Source: Variovorax paradoxus
GTDB lineage: Bacteria > Pseudomonadota > Gammaproteobacteria > Burkholderiales > Burkholderiaceae_C
Reading direction: 5' to 3'
DNA length: 64,000 nucleotides
NCBI GenBank assembly: GCA_016806145.1
Contig: CP063166.1
Location: 4,650,001-4,714,000, forward strand
Shown piece after piece: positions 42,852-50,803 of the stretch (its first letter is position 1; every line of letters starts with the position of its first letter). Position numbers and translations under genes: made by a program. The notes under the pieces were generated by a model, which was given only the letters and a program-made list of their open reading frames with translations, did no database searches and was not told the DNA's origin.

Positions 42852-43640
42852 ATGCCCGACCTTCTTCCGAACGGCGATGCGCAACCGCCATCGCCGCGTG
42901 CTCCGCGCGCTTCCCCGCCTGCTGCTGCTTCGGCCTCCACCCTCAGCCGGCGCCCCTTTGCCGTGAACTGGGCGCTGTCCACCTGGAGCGCCACCACGTT
43001 GGGCCCCGGCGGCCGACCGTCGGCCCCATCGATGGACAGCCTCATGGACGCCGCCATGCACGGCGTGCGCAACTCGCTGTCCGCGATCCGCCTCGGCGTG
43101 GACCTGCTCGCGCGGCGCGGCGACCTGAACGAGCCCGACGCGGTGCTCGAGCACCTCGACAGCGCGGCCGTGCGCGCCCATGAGCAGGCCGAGGAGCTCG
43201 CCGACTTCTGCCGGCTCGCGGCCGGGCGGACCATCGCCATGGCCGCGAAGCGCTTCCCGCTGCACCACGTGATCGGCGAGGCGATCGAGGCGCGGCGTTC
43301 GTCGCACGAGGCGATCGCGATCGAGCACGACCGGCTCGGGCATGGCGACTGCTTAGGCGATCCGGCGCGCCTCGCGCAGTTCGTGCGGCTCGCGCTCGAG
43401 GAACTCGCGCCGCGGGCCGCGTCGCGCTGCATCGTGGTCAGCGAGATCGACGGCGCGCGCTTTCGCATCGCCGTGCATGCGGGCGATGCGCCGACACGGG
43501 ACGCTACCGAAACGCCGGGGCAGCAGCTGGCCCGCGCGCACCGCCAGGCGCTGCTGCGCGCCATCGCGGACGCGCACCGCGGCGAACTGCGCCTCGTGGC
43601 CGGCACCTCGATCGAAGGACGCTTCGCCGGAGCCGGCTGA
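42852..43640 (+). CDS. Histidine-kinase-like protein with degenerate ATPase domain
   Basis: A 262-residue protein with a Pro/Ala-rich head of about 55 residues, then an H-box-like helix: DAAMHGVRNSLSAIRLGVDL with His70 in the place of the phosphorylated His. A second helix (EHLDSAAVRAHEQAEELADF) completes a HisKA-like hairpin. The following region has the size of an ATP-binding domain (LAQFVRLALEELAPR; near the end AHRGELRLVAGTSIEGRF) but the N-box Asn and the D-x-G-x-G loop are missing. It may be a histidine phosphotransfer or inactive kinase. ATG at 42852 (MPDLLPNGD) is one option; no ribosome site decides. Confidence 0.6.
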   Translation: MPDLLPNGDAQPPSPRAPRASPPAAASASTLSRRPFAVNWALSTWSATTLGPGGRPSAPSMDSLMDAAMHGVRNSLSAIRLGVDLLARRGDLNEPDAVLEHLDSAAVRAHEQAEELADFCRLAAGRTIAMAAKRFPLHHVIGEAIEARRSSHEAIAIEHDRLGHGDCLGDPARLAQFVRLALEELAPRAASRCIVVSEIDGARFRIAVHAGDAPTRDATETPGQQLARAHRQALLRAIADAHRGELRLVAGTSIEGRFAGAG

Positions 43641-43677
43641 CTATCATCGGGCCCCTTTCCCCCGAGGAGCACGCGCC

Positions 43678-44517
43678 GTGCCCCCTGCCAGCATCTGGAT
43701 CGTCACGCCGCCGGACTATGTCCACAGCGGTGCCTTCGAGGAGTTCGCGCTCGCGCTGAGCGAAGGCCTGCGCGAGCTCGGCGTGGCCGCGCCGATCGTT
43801 CGCCGCCGCCCCGAGGGCGAGACGATCGTGCTCGGCGCCAACCTGCTGCCCTCGGTGCCCGACCGCCCGCCGCGCCGCGCGATCCTGTTCAACCTCGAGC
43901 AACTGTCGCCCGGCTCGCCCTGGTGGTCCGAGCGCTATCTCGACCTGCTGCGCCGCCACCGGGTGTGGGACTACAGCGCGCGCAACGTGGCGCTGCTGCG
44001 TTCGATCGGCATCGCGGCCACGCTGTGCGAAGTGGGCCATGCCGACGCGCTGCGGCGCATCGTGCCACGCGAAACGCGCGACATCGACGTGCTGTTCTAC
44101 GGCTCGGTCAACGAGCGGCGGCGCGTGGCGCTGCTGGCCCTCGAGGACGCGGGGCTGCGCGTGGTCGCGCTGTTCGGCGTCTACGGCGCCGCGCGCGACG
44201 CCTACATCGCGCGCAGCCGCATCGTGCTGAACCTGCATTACTACGAGGGCCGGCTGTTCGAGGTGGTGCGCGTGTCCTACCTGCTGGCCAACGGCTGCTG
44301 CGTGGTGTCGGAGACCGGCGACGATCCCGAGGCGGAACGCGCGTACGCGGGCGCCGTGGCCTTCACCTCGTACGACGGCATCGTGCCGACCTGCGTCGCA
44401 CTGCTGCGCGACGATGCGCGGCGACGCGAACTCGGCGCCAACGGGCTGGCGCTGATGCAATCGCGGCGGCAGGCCGATGCCCTGCGCGCCGCGATCGCGC
44501 AGACGCCAGGCGCCTAG
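43678..44517 (+). CDS. Glycosyltransferase-like protein (CgeB/Glyco_trans_1_2-like)
   Basis: A 279-residue protein. The C-terminal block resembles the group 1 transferase fragment of CgeB-type proteins: NLHYYEGRLFEVVRVSYLLA, then NGCCVVSETGDDPEAERAYA. Earlier FYGSVNERRRVALLAL is a match to the same family. Start GTG at 43678 with GAGGAG upstream gives PPASIWIVTPPDYVHSG. The 3' end overlaps the TonB receptor gene by four bases in CTAG, the stops of the two genes being interlocked. Substrate unknown. Confidence 0.75.
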   Translation: MPPASIWIVTPPDYVHSGAFEEFALALSEGLRELGVAAPIVRRRPEGETIVLGANLLPSVPDRPPRRAILFNLEQLSPGSPWWSERYLDLLRRHRVWDYSARNVALLRSIGIAATLCEVGHADALRRIVPRETRDIDVLFYGSVNERRRVALLALEDAGLRVVALFGVYGAARDAYIARSRIVLNLHYYEGRLFEVVRVSYLLANGCCVVSETGDDPEAERAYAGAVAFTSYDGIVPTCVALLRDDARRRELGANGLALMQSRRQADALRAAIAQTPGA

Positions 44518-46715
44518 AAATCGAAGCGCGCCGACACCTCGAAGCTGCGCCCCGGCGCCAGCAGCACCTGGCTCACCGCGCGCCCGCCCCAGGTGGCGTA
44601 GAGACGGTCGGTGAGGTTGCGCACGCGGAAGGTCAGCAGGGCAGGCTTCAGGCGGTAGCTGACGGCCGCGTCGACGGTGGTGTAGCCGTCGATGCGGATC
44701 TGGTTGGCGTTGTCGGTGAAGACGTGGCCCGCATGGTTGAGTGAGAGGAACCACTCGAAGTTCGAGTTGTCGGGGCGCCAGGTGGCGAACAGGTTGGCCA
44801 CGCGGCGCGGCACGTTGGGCGGGGTGTTGCCCACGCGCGAGACACCGCCGGCCTCCACCAGGGTGTCGAAGCGCGCGTCGAGTGCGGCAAGGTTGCCCGC
44901 CAGCGTGAGCTGGCGCGTGGGCCGCCACACGGCCGAGAGCTCGACGCCGCGCGAGGACTGGCGGCCGTTGTTGACGGTGTCGCCGGGCTTGTTGGGATCG
45001 CGCGAGAGCACGTTGTCGAGCTCGATCTTGTAGAGCGCGGCGGTCCATTCGAGCCGCGCCTCGGGCAGGCTGTGCTTGAAACCGACCTCGGCCTGCTTGC
45101 CGCGCGACATCGGGAAGTTGGCGTTCGACTGCGACAGCAGGAAGAACGAACCCACGGGCACGGTGGCGTTGGTGTATTGCGCGTAGACGCTGGCCTGCGG
45201 CGACAGGTCGTAGACCGCGCCGAGCCGGCCCGAGTCGGTGCGGTAGCTGGTGTCGAAGCGGCTGTAGCCGCCGGTGTTGAGGTCGGCGATGCCGCGCTGC
45301 ACCTTGGTGCGGTCGTGGCGCCAGCCGCCCACCAGCGTGAGGCCGGGCAGCGGCTTGAGCGCATCCTCGACGAACACCGAGCTCACGTCGACGCGCGAGG
45401 TGGTGTCGGTGCGGTTGCCGGCGCCGGTGGCGCTCAGGCGCGGATCGTCGCTGTAGAAGCCGGTGAAGGGCGCGAGCGCCGGCACGCGCAATGCGGCGGC
45501 GGTCGAGGCCTGGCCGTCGGAGAAGCGGCGCTGGCTGTCGAAGCGGGTGCCGCTGAGCTCGCCGCCGACCACGAAGCGGTTGTCCATGCCGCCGAAGGTG
45601 CCGTGGTGGGTGGCGTCAAAACGCTCGAGCCAGAAGTCCTGGTCGTGCGTGATCTGGGTCTGGTCGCGCGCGATGCTCGCGGGCGGGACGAACACGGCGC
45701 TCTCGGAATTGCGGAACAGGCGCTGCGACTTGTTGGCCGCCACCGTGTTGCGCCACGACCAGTTGTCGCCGAGGCGGCCGCTCAGGCGCGCGCTGAGCCA
45801 GTAGGTTTCCGATGTGTTCTCGTTGTCGAGCACGTTGTAGTTGATGCGCGCGATGCGCCGGTCGATCACGCGGCCGTCGGGCGTGCGCACCACGCTCGTG
45901 GGATCGGTCGCGAACCAGGCCGGCACCAGCGGCGTGCCCCAGTAGGCCTTGTTGTCGTCCTTCAGGTAGTCGAAGCTCAGGTCGAGCTTGACCGAGCCGC
46001 CGAGGTCGAAGGCCAGGCCGCTGGTGAAGTGGTCCATGCGCTCGCCGCTGCCCGGCACGTTGCCGGCGCGGCTGTCGTTGTGGCTGTAGTCGAGCCGGTA
46101 GGCACCCGACTCGCCGACCGGCCCGCCGAAGCCCACGCCCAGGCGGGTCGATCCGAAGCTGCCGTAGCCGACCGAGAGTTCGCGGTTCGGGTTGTTGCGG
46201 TCGGGCCGCTTGGTCACGAAATTGACGACGCCGCCGATCGCGCCTTCGCCGTCGAGCACCGAGGCCGGGCCCTTGAGCACCTCGATGCGCTCGTAGTTCC
46301 AGGTGTCCTGCACGCGGTTGGTGACGCCCGCGCCCGAGGTGCGCACGCCGTCGTAGAGATAGAGCAGGCTGGTGAAGCCACGCGTCGACAGCGTGGTGGG
46401 CGAGGACGGCGGCCCGCCGCCCGCGAGGCCGGTGACGCCGCGCAGCGCCTCGCTGAAGGTGCGCGCGCCGCGCTGCTGTATCAGTTCCTGCGACAACACC
46501 TCGACCGAGGCCGGCGTCTCGCGCACCGTGAGGCCCAGGCGCGAGGCGCTGCCGCTGCTGCCCTCGAGGTGCAGGCCCTCGGCGTCGCGGTTGCCCTCGA
46601 CCGTGATCGCGCCCAAAGCCTGTTGCGCCTGCGGCGCCGGTTGTTCCTGTGCCTGCGCGCCCGCCATGGACAGCGCGGCGATGGCCGCGGCCACGCCCGA
46701 CATCGTGTGTTTCAT
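44514..46715 (-). CDS. TonB-dependent outer-membrane receptor (siderophore-receptor type)
   Basis: A 733-residue receptor with a signal peptide (AAIAALSMAGAQAQ). The plug domain covers about residues 55-190 (VRETPASVEVLSQELIQQRG, FSEALRGVTGLAGGG, ERIEVLKGPASVLDGEGAIG, GVVNFVTKRP), and the barrel ends with SFEVSARFDF, with the C-terminal Phe needed for insertion. It is the last gene of the Zur-L36-ABC array. Resembles ferric-siderophore receptors, but the ABC genes beside it are of the ABC-2 type and not siderophore importers, so the ligand is open. ATG at 46715 has GGAGG upstream. Confidence 0.92.
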   Translation of the reverse strand: MKHTMSGVAAAIAALSMAGAQAQEQPAPQAQQALGAITVEGNRDAEGLHLEGSSGSASRLGLTVRETPASVEVLSQELIQQRGARTFSEALRGVTGLAGGGPPSSPTTLSTRGFTSLLYLYDGVRTSGAGVTNRVQDTWNYERIEVLKGPASVLDGEGAIGGVVNFVTKRPDRNNPNRELSVGYGSFGSTRLGVGFGGPVGESGAYRLDYSHNDSRAGNVPGSGERMDHFTSGLAFDLGGSVKLDLSFDYLKDDNKAYWGTPLVPAWFATDPTSVVRTPDGRVIDRRIARINYNVLDNENTSETYWLSARLSGRLGDNWSWRNTVAANKSQRLFRNSESAVFVPPASIARDQTQITHDQDFWLERFDATHHGTFGGMDNRFVVGGELSGTRFDSQRRFSDGQASTAAALRVPALAPFTGFYSDDPRLSATGAGNRTDTTSRVDVSSVFVEDALKPLPGLTLVGGWRHDRTKVQRGIADLNTGGYSRFDTSYRTDSGRLGAVYDLSPQASVYAQYTNATVPVGSFFLLSQSNANFPMSRGKQAEVGFKHSLPEARLEWTAALYKIELDNVLSRDPNKPGDTVNNGRQSSRGVELSAVWRPTRQLTLAGNLAALDARFDTLVEAGGVSRVGNTPPNVPRRVANLFATWRPDNSNFEWFLSLNHAGHVFTDNANQIRIDGYTTVDAAVSYRLKPALLTFRVRNLTDRLYATWGGRAVSQVLLAPGRSFEVSARFDF

Positions 46716-46759
46716 CTGAAATTCCCTCCGGAGATTGATCGTTCTTTTTGCGTGCGTGC

Positions 46760-48250
46760 TCAAGCCACCGAGAAGCGGCGCAGCCGCCAGCCCGCGAGGC
46801 CGAACAGCAGCAGGCTCGGCAGCAGCAGTTGCAGCACGGCCGCCAGCGCACGGTCGCGCAACTCGCGCGGCGATTCCTCGCGCCATGCAAAGCGGGGGAT
46901 GCGGTCGAAGTCGGCCGGCATCAGCGCGCTGCGTTCCTCGATGCGCGGAAAGAAGAAGTGCTTCCACGCAAGGTGGAAGCCCACCGTCTGCGCGACGAAC
47001 TGCGCATGGCGCCGCGCGCCGGTGCCCGCCAGCCCGGTCATGCCTTCGTAGGCCACGGCCGCGGGCGACAGCGCGCCGAAGCGTTCGAGCAGCCGCTGCT
47101 GGCCCGCGTGCTGGCGCTCGAAGCGCTCGAGCTCGGGCGCGATCGCCTCGTCGATCTCGCGCTCGATGCGGTAGTTGGCGAGGCCGCGCGCGCTGATCTC
47201 GATCTTGCCGTCGCGCGGCAGCAGCAGCGCGCCCTGGCCGACGTGCTTGTAGTCGGTGCTCAGCAGCTCGGCATGGCGCTTCATGGCCGCGGCCGTGAGC
47301 GTGCGCGTCTGGGTCGCGAGCTCGGTGCGCGAGGGCGCGGGGCTGGCCTGCGTGACCGCGAGGTTGAGCAGCACCGGTGCCACCAGCACCAGCAGCACCC
47401 ACGCGATCATCAGCACCATGGCATTGGTGGCCGAGGGCGCGCCGAAGGCATTGACCGCCACCACCAGCGCGAACCAGAACAGCGCATAGGCGCCCACCAG
47501 CAGCGCCCACCAGAAGGTGACCGTGCCCGCGCCCGGCGCCGACGGCGCGAAGCCCGCCTGCCGCGCCAACAGCAGCACGCCCACGGGCAGCAGCACCGCC
47601 GGCACCAGCAGCGCGGCCGCGCGCACCGCGAGCTTGCCGGCCAGCAGCGTGCGCAGGCGCAGCGGTTGCGACAGCAGCAGGCGCAAGGTGCCGTTCTCGC
47701 GCTCGGCCGACAGCAGGTTGTAGCCCAGCACGAAGATCAGCAGGGGCAGCAGGTAGACCAGCACGAAGGCCAGGTCGAACTGGCCGCTCAGCAGGTACCA
47801 GGGGTTCTCGATGTCGCTCGGGTTCATGAAGGCCACGCGGCTCTGGTGCGTGACGCGGAACTGGCTCGGGAACAGGTCGCTGCGCCCGAGCGCGACCGGC
47901 CCGAGCGGCGCGCTCGGCAGGATCGCGTGCTGCGCGCCGTAGCTGCTGGCCATGCGCGAGGGATCGGCGGGGTTCTCGAACGGCGTGGGCTGGGCCCGGC
48001 CCGCGAGGATGGCCTCGAGCTGCGCGCGCTGCGCGGCGCGGGTGTCGCGGTCGGCCTGGGCCACGGCGGCCTGCGCGCGGTCGCGCTGCGCGGTCTGCGC
48101 GAGGCCGTTGCCGAGCGCGTAGCCGACCAGCAGCAGGAACAACAGGGCCACGACCCAGACGCTGCGGTCGGCCAGCAGCAGGCGCAGCTCCTGGCGCATG
48201 ACGGCACGCAGCCTGAAGCCCTGGGGCGGTTGGACGATGGAGACGGACAT
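46760..48250 (-). CDS. ABC-2 type permease (DUF3526-like), subunit A
   Basis: A 496-residue membrane protein. N-terminal helix (SVWVVALLFLLLVGYALG), a large extracytoplasmic loop of about 160 residues (with the periplasmic block SRMASSYGAQHAILPSAPLG), then a group of about five helices (LAFVLVYLLPLLIFVLGYNL, LLLSQPLRLRTLLAGKLAV and so on). After the fourth helix comes a second periplasmic stretch (GKIEISARGLANYRIEREID) and a final helix. The layout is that of ABC-2 transporters that pass the membrane with long periplasmic loops. Starts at MSVSIVQPP; overlap and spacing place it after the other permease. Confidence 0.85.
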   Translation of the reverse strand: MSVSIVQPPQGFRLRAVMRQELRLLLADRSVWVVALLFLLLVGYALGNGLAQTAQRDRAQAAVAQADRDTRAAQRAQLEAILAGRAQPTPFENPADPSRMASSYGAQHAILPSAPLGPVALGRSDLFPSQFRVTHQSRVAFMNPSDIENPWYLLSGQFDLAFVLVYLLPLLIFVLGYNLLSAERENGTLRLLLSQPLRLRTLLAGKLAVRAAALLVPAVLLPVGVLLLARQAGFAPSAPGAGTVTFWWALLVGAYALFWFALVVAVNAFGAPSATNAMVLMIAWVLLVLVAPVLLNLAVTQASPAPSRTELATQTRTLTAAAMKRHAELLSTDYKHVGQGALLLPRDGKIEISARGLANYRIEREIDEAIAPELERFERQHAGQQRLLERFGALSPAAVAYEGMTGLAGTGARRHAQFVAQTVGFHLAWKHFFFPRIEERSALMPADFDRIPRFAWREESPRELRDRALAAVLQLLLPSLLLFGLAGWRLRRFSVA

Positions 48251-48266
48251 GGCGGGTTTCCTCGGT

Positions 48267-49667
48267 TCAGGCCAGCGCGCGCTGGCGGCGCACCGCGACG
48301 GCCGCGAAGGCCGCGGCCAGCAGCAGGCCGGCGCACAGCACGGCCAGGCTGCGCAGCTGGTGGCGCAGCGCCCAGCCCACGCGCGGCGTCCGGTGCACGA
48401 ACGGCGGCACCTTGGCCCACAGCTCGGGGCCCGACTGGTAGGCGAAGTGGCGGTCGCCGAGCGGATCGGCATGCGCGACCAGGTCCTCGCTCATCAGGTC
48501 CTGCAGCCGCCGGCGATGCAGTTCGGCCGCGGTGGTGAAGCTGCGGTGGTGCGCGAAGTCGGTGCCGGCCATGCCCATCGAGTAGCTGCGCATCGCGAGC
48601 AGCGGCAGCAGCAGGCCGCTCCATTCCTGCAGCCGCTGCTGGCGCTCCCAGGTGTCCCAGAGGCGGCCGTAGTGGCGGTCGTAGACGGGGTAGGAGGCCT
48701 GGTCGTCGAGCCGCAGCGCGATGCCCCACTGGCTGAGCGGCACGTCGCGGCCCCAGCGCTCGGTGGTGCCGAAGGCCTGCAGCCAGGTGCGGTCGGAGAC
48801 CTGCTTGAGCTCGGCCTGCAGCGCCTGGTTGAACTCGAGCCGGGTCGGGCTCGGATAGGCCGCGCGCGCCGCTTCGGACAGCACGCGCGGCGCCATCACG
48901 GCCTGCGCCACCCACAGCGCGAGCAGCACGGTGATGGCCGCGCGCGAGGTGGCGCACAGCGCGGACACGCCGAGCACCACGAACACGAAGGCGCCGAGGT
49001 AGACCGCATAGCCCAGGCTCCAGGCCGCCAGGCGCAGCAGCGCATCGGCGCGTTCGCCGGGCGCGGCGCCCAGGCCCACCGCGAGCGCGGCGACCAGTGC
49101 GGCCGGCACCAGCAGCACCGCGAGCGAGGCCGCGAGCGCGAGCGCCTTGCCCGCCAGCAACCGAAGCGGCGAGACGCCCAGGCTCAGGGTCTGGCGCAGG
49201 ATGCCCTGCTCGCGCTCGCCCGCGAAGGCGTTGAAGCCCAGCACGATCACCAGCAGCGGCCCGAGCACCTGCAGGATCCAGCCGACCGAGAGGTTGCCGA
49301 AGCGCTGCAGGCCGGTGGCGTCCTGCGCGGGATTGAACTTGACCTCGCTCTGGCGGTGCGCCTGCAGCCACACGGTGCTGCCGATGTAGGGGTTGATGCC
49401 CGCGTCGACCATGGCCAGCGGCGCCTCGGGCTTGAAGGCATGCATGCCCTGGTGCGCGGCGTCGTGCGGATGGCGCCGGTCCTGCGCCAGCCAGTCGCGG
49501 TAGTCGAGCGCCTGCGCGGCCTGCTGCTCGGCGCGCGCCTCGCGCTGGTGCGCCCAGCCCACGCCGAGCGCGGTGAACAGCAGCACCAGCACCAGGCCGC
49601 CGGCCCACAGCAGGCGGCCGTCGCGCAGCCGTTCGGTGAATTCGCGGTTCGCGATCCAGCGCCACAT
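48267..49667 (-). CDS. ABC-2 type permease (DUF3526-like), subunit B
   Basis: A 466-residue membrane protein that parallels subunit A: N-terminal helix (LLWAGGLVLVLLFTALGVG), large periplasmic loop (HPHDAAHQGMHAFKPEAPL), helices beginning WILQVLGPLLVIVLGFNAF, the coupling motif AGEREQGILRQTLSLGVSPLR, and a last periplasmic part with SYSMGMAGTDFAHHRSF. That these two make the heterodimeric channel of one transporter is inferred from neighbourhood. It is separated from the ATPase gene by two bases. Confidence 0.87.
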   Translation of the reverse strand: MWRWIANREFTERLRDGRLLWAGGLVLVLLFTALGVGWAHQREARAEQQAAQALDYRDWLAQDRRHPHDAAHQGMHAFKPEAPLAMVDAGINPYIGSTVWLQAHRQSEVKFNPAQDATGLQRFGNLSVGWILQVLGPLLVIVLGFNAFAGEREQGILRQTLSLGVSPLRLLAGKALALAASLAVLLVPAALVAALAVGLGAAPGERADALLRLAAWSLGYAVYLGAFVFVVLGVSALCATSRAAITVLLALWVAQAVMAPRVLSEAARAAYPSPTRLEFNQALQAELKQVSDRTWLQAFGTTERWGRDVPLSQWGIALRLDDQASYPVYDRHYGRLWDTWERQQRLQEWSGLLLPLLAMRSYSMGMAGTDFAHHRSFTTAAELHRRRLQDLMSEDLVAHADPLGDRHFAYQSGPELWAKVPPFVHRTPRVGWALRHQLRSLAVLCAGLLLAAAFAAVAVRRQRALA

Positions 49668-49669
49668 GC

Positions 49670-50377
49670 TCAGGCCCTCATGTGCTGCAGGTACAGCGAC
49701 TGCAGGTCGATGCGCGCGATCTGCTGCGCGCCCTCGAGGCTGTCGACGAGGCGGCCGCTCTTCATGATGCCGACGCGCGTGGCGGTCTGCTGCGCATGGA
49801 ACAGGTCGTGCGTGGTGGTCAGCACGGCCACGCCCTGGTCGGCGGCGCGCCGCAGCAGCTCGGAGAACTCGCTGGCCGCGTGCGGATCGAGGCCCGAGGT
49901 AGGCTCGTCGAGCAGCAGCGCCTTGGCCTCCTTGGCCAGCGCGACCGCGATCCAGACCTTCTGGCGCATGCCCTTGGAATAGGCCGACACGCGCTTGTCG
50001 GCTGCCGCGTGGTCGAGGCCCACCGCCGTCATGAGCTCGAGCAGCCGTTCGCGCGGCAGCGCGCGGCCCAGCGCGAGGCCGGCGAAGAAGCGCAGGTTCT
50101 CCAGGCCCGAGAGCGTGCCGTAGAGCGTGACGTGCTCGGGGATGTACGCCACGTCCTGCTTGGTCGCGAGCGGATGGCGCGTGACGTCGACGCCGTTGAT
50201 CTCCACCGTGCCCGCGCTGGGCGCGATGAAGTGGAGGAACAGGTTGATGGTGGTGGTCTTGCCCGCGCCGTTGGCGCCGAGCAGGCAGTAGATGTCGCCC
50301 GCGCGGATGTCGAGGTCGAGGCGGTCGAGCGCGACATGGCTGCCGTACTGCTTGGTGAGGCCCTGTGCTCTGAGCAT
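49670..50377 (-). CDS. ABC transporter ATP-binding protein of the ABC-2 exporter type
   Basis: A 235-residue ATPase. Walker A GANGAGKTTT, Q loop in VAYIPEHVTLYGTLSGLEN (Glu in place of Gln), signature YSKGMRQKVWIAVAL, Walker B ALLLDEPTSGLDP, switch His in TTTHDLFHAQQ. The variant signature YSKGM is common in ABC-2 exporters (NatA/CcmA-like). I chose the ATG at 50377 (MLRAQGLTKQYG); the frame is open upstream to 50515. Works with the two permeases. Confidence 0.93.
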   Translation of the reverse strand: MLRAQGLTKQYGSHVALDRLDLDIRAGDIYCLLGANGAGKTTTINLFLHFIAPSAGTVEINGVDVTRHPLATKQDVAYIPEHVTLYGTLSGLENLRFFAGLALGRALPRERLLELMTAVGLDHAAADKRVSAYSKGMRQKVWIAVALAKEAKALLLDEPTSGLDPHAASEFSELLRRAADQGVAVLTTTHDLFHAQQTATRVGIMKSGRLVDSLEGAQQIARIDLQSLYLQHMRA

Positions 50378-50426
50378 GGGAAGGTTCCGGTCGGAAGGAA
50401 GGAGCGGGAAAACGGCGCGCGCACGC

Positions 50427-50481
50427 CCGCATGCATCCGCGATGGACGCGCGCAGGCTCACGCGCATGCGGATGCATGCGG
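50427..50481. repeat. 14-bp inverted repeat upstream of the ABC genes
   Basis: CCGCATGCATCCGC (50427-50440) and GCGGATGCATGCGG (50468-50481) are perfect complements around 27 bases that are partly self-complementary (GCGCG/CGCGC). It lies between the L36 gene and the ATPase gene. It could be a transcript-processing or attenuation hairpin, or a DNA site; on the minus strand a TTTT follows at about 16 bases. Confidence 0.5.
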
Positions 50482-50545
50482 TGGCGTTCGAAGGAAAAGG
50501 GAGTTGGCTGGGCACCGGCGCGGCCGGTGCCGTGGCTTCAGGCGA

Positions 50546-50695
50546 TCAGCGGGCGTGCTTGTTCTTCGCGCCGCCCTGCCGCGCCTTGAAGCGCGGGTTG
50601 GACTTGCAGATCACGTAGGTGCGTCCGCGCCGGGTGACCACCTGGCAATCGCGGTGCCGCTTCTTGGCTTCTTTGAGGGAGGACAGGACTTGCAT
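50546..50695 (-). CDS. ykgO: Ribosomal protein L36 type B (YkgO-like, Zn-independent form)
   Basis: A 49-residue basic protein too short for most gene lists. It begins [20 protein letters not shown], then [20 protein letters not shown]. This is the second L36 type: it lacks the CxxC-x12-Cys-x4-His zinc ribbon of RpmJ (only Cys17 and Cys31 remain) and carries the longer C terminus GGAKNKHAR. In other bacteria it replaces zinc-binding L36 when zinc is scarce and is repressed by Zur. Here a Zur box overlaps its promoter and zur itself is the next gene upstream. Confidence 0.95.
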   Translation of the reverse strand: MQVLSSLKEAKKRHRDCQVVTRRGRTYVICKSNPRFKARQGGAKNKHAR

Positions 50696-50724
50696 GGCGT
50701 CGCGCCGTTGGATGGAAACCAGCA

Positions 50725-50758
50725 GTCTAAGTTATTGGGAATACGTTCGCAATAACTT
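50725..50758 (-). promoter_or_regulatory. Zur box over the L36 promoter
   Basis: The 30-bp dyad 50729-50758 has 9-bp perfect outer arms AAGTTATTG / CAATAACTT and inner GAA/TTC; 24 of 30 positions are symmetric. On the minus strand it overlaps a promoter with -35 TTGCGA (50747-50752), a 16-base spacer and -10 TTAGAC (50725-50730). Size, AT-content and GTTAT-type arms fit Fur/Zur-family operators, and the neighbour is a Zur gene. Confidence 0.8.
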
Positions 50759-50803
50759 TGTAAAGAAGAATGAGCACCGCGCGGGTGCCTTGTTCGGCCC
50801 TGT

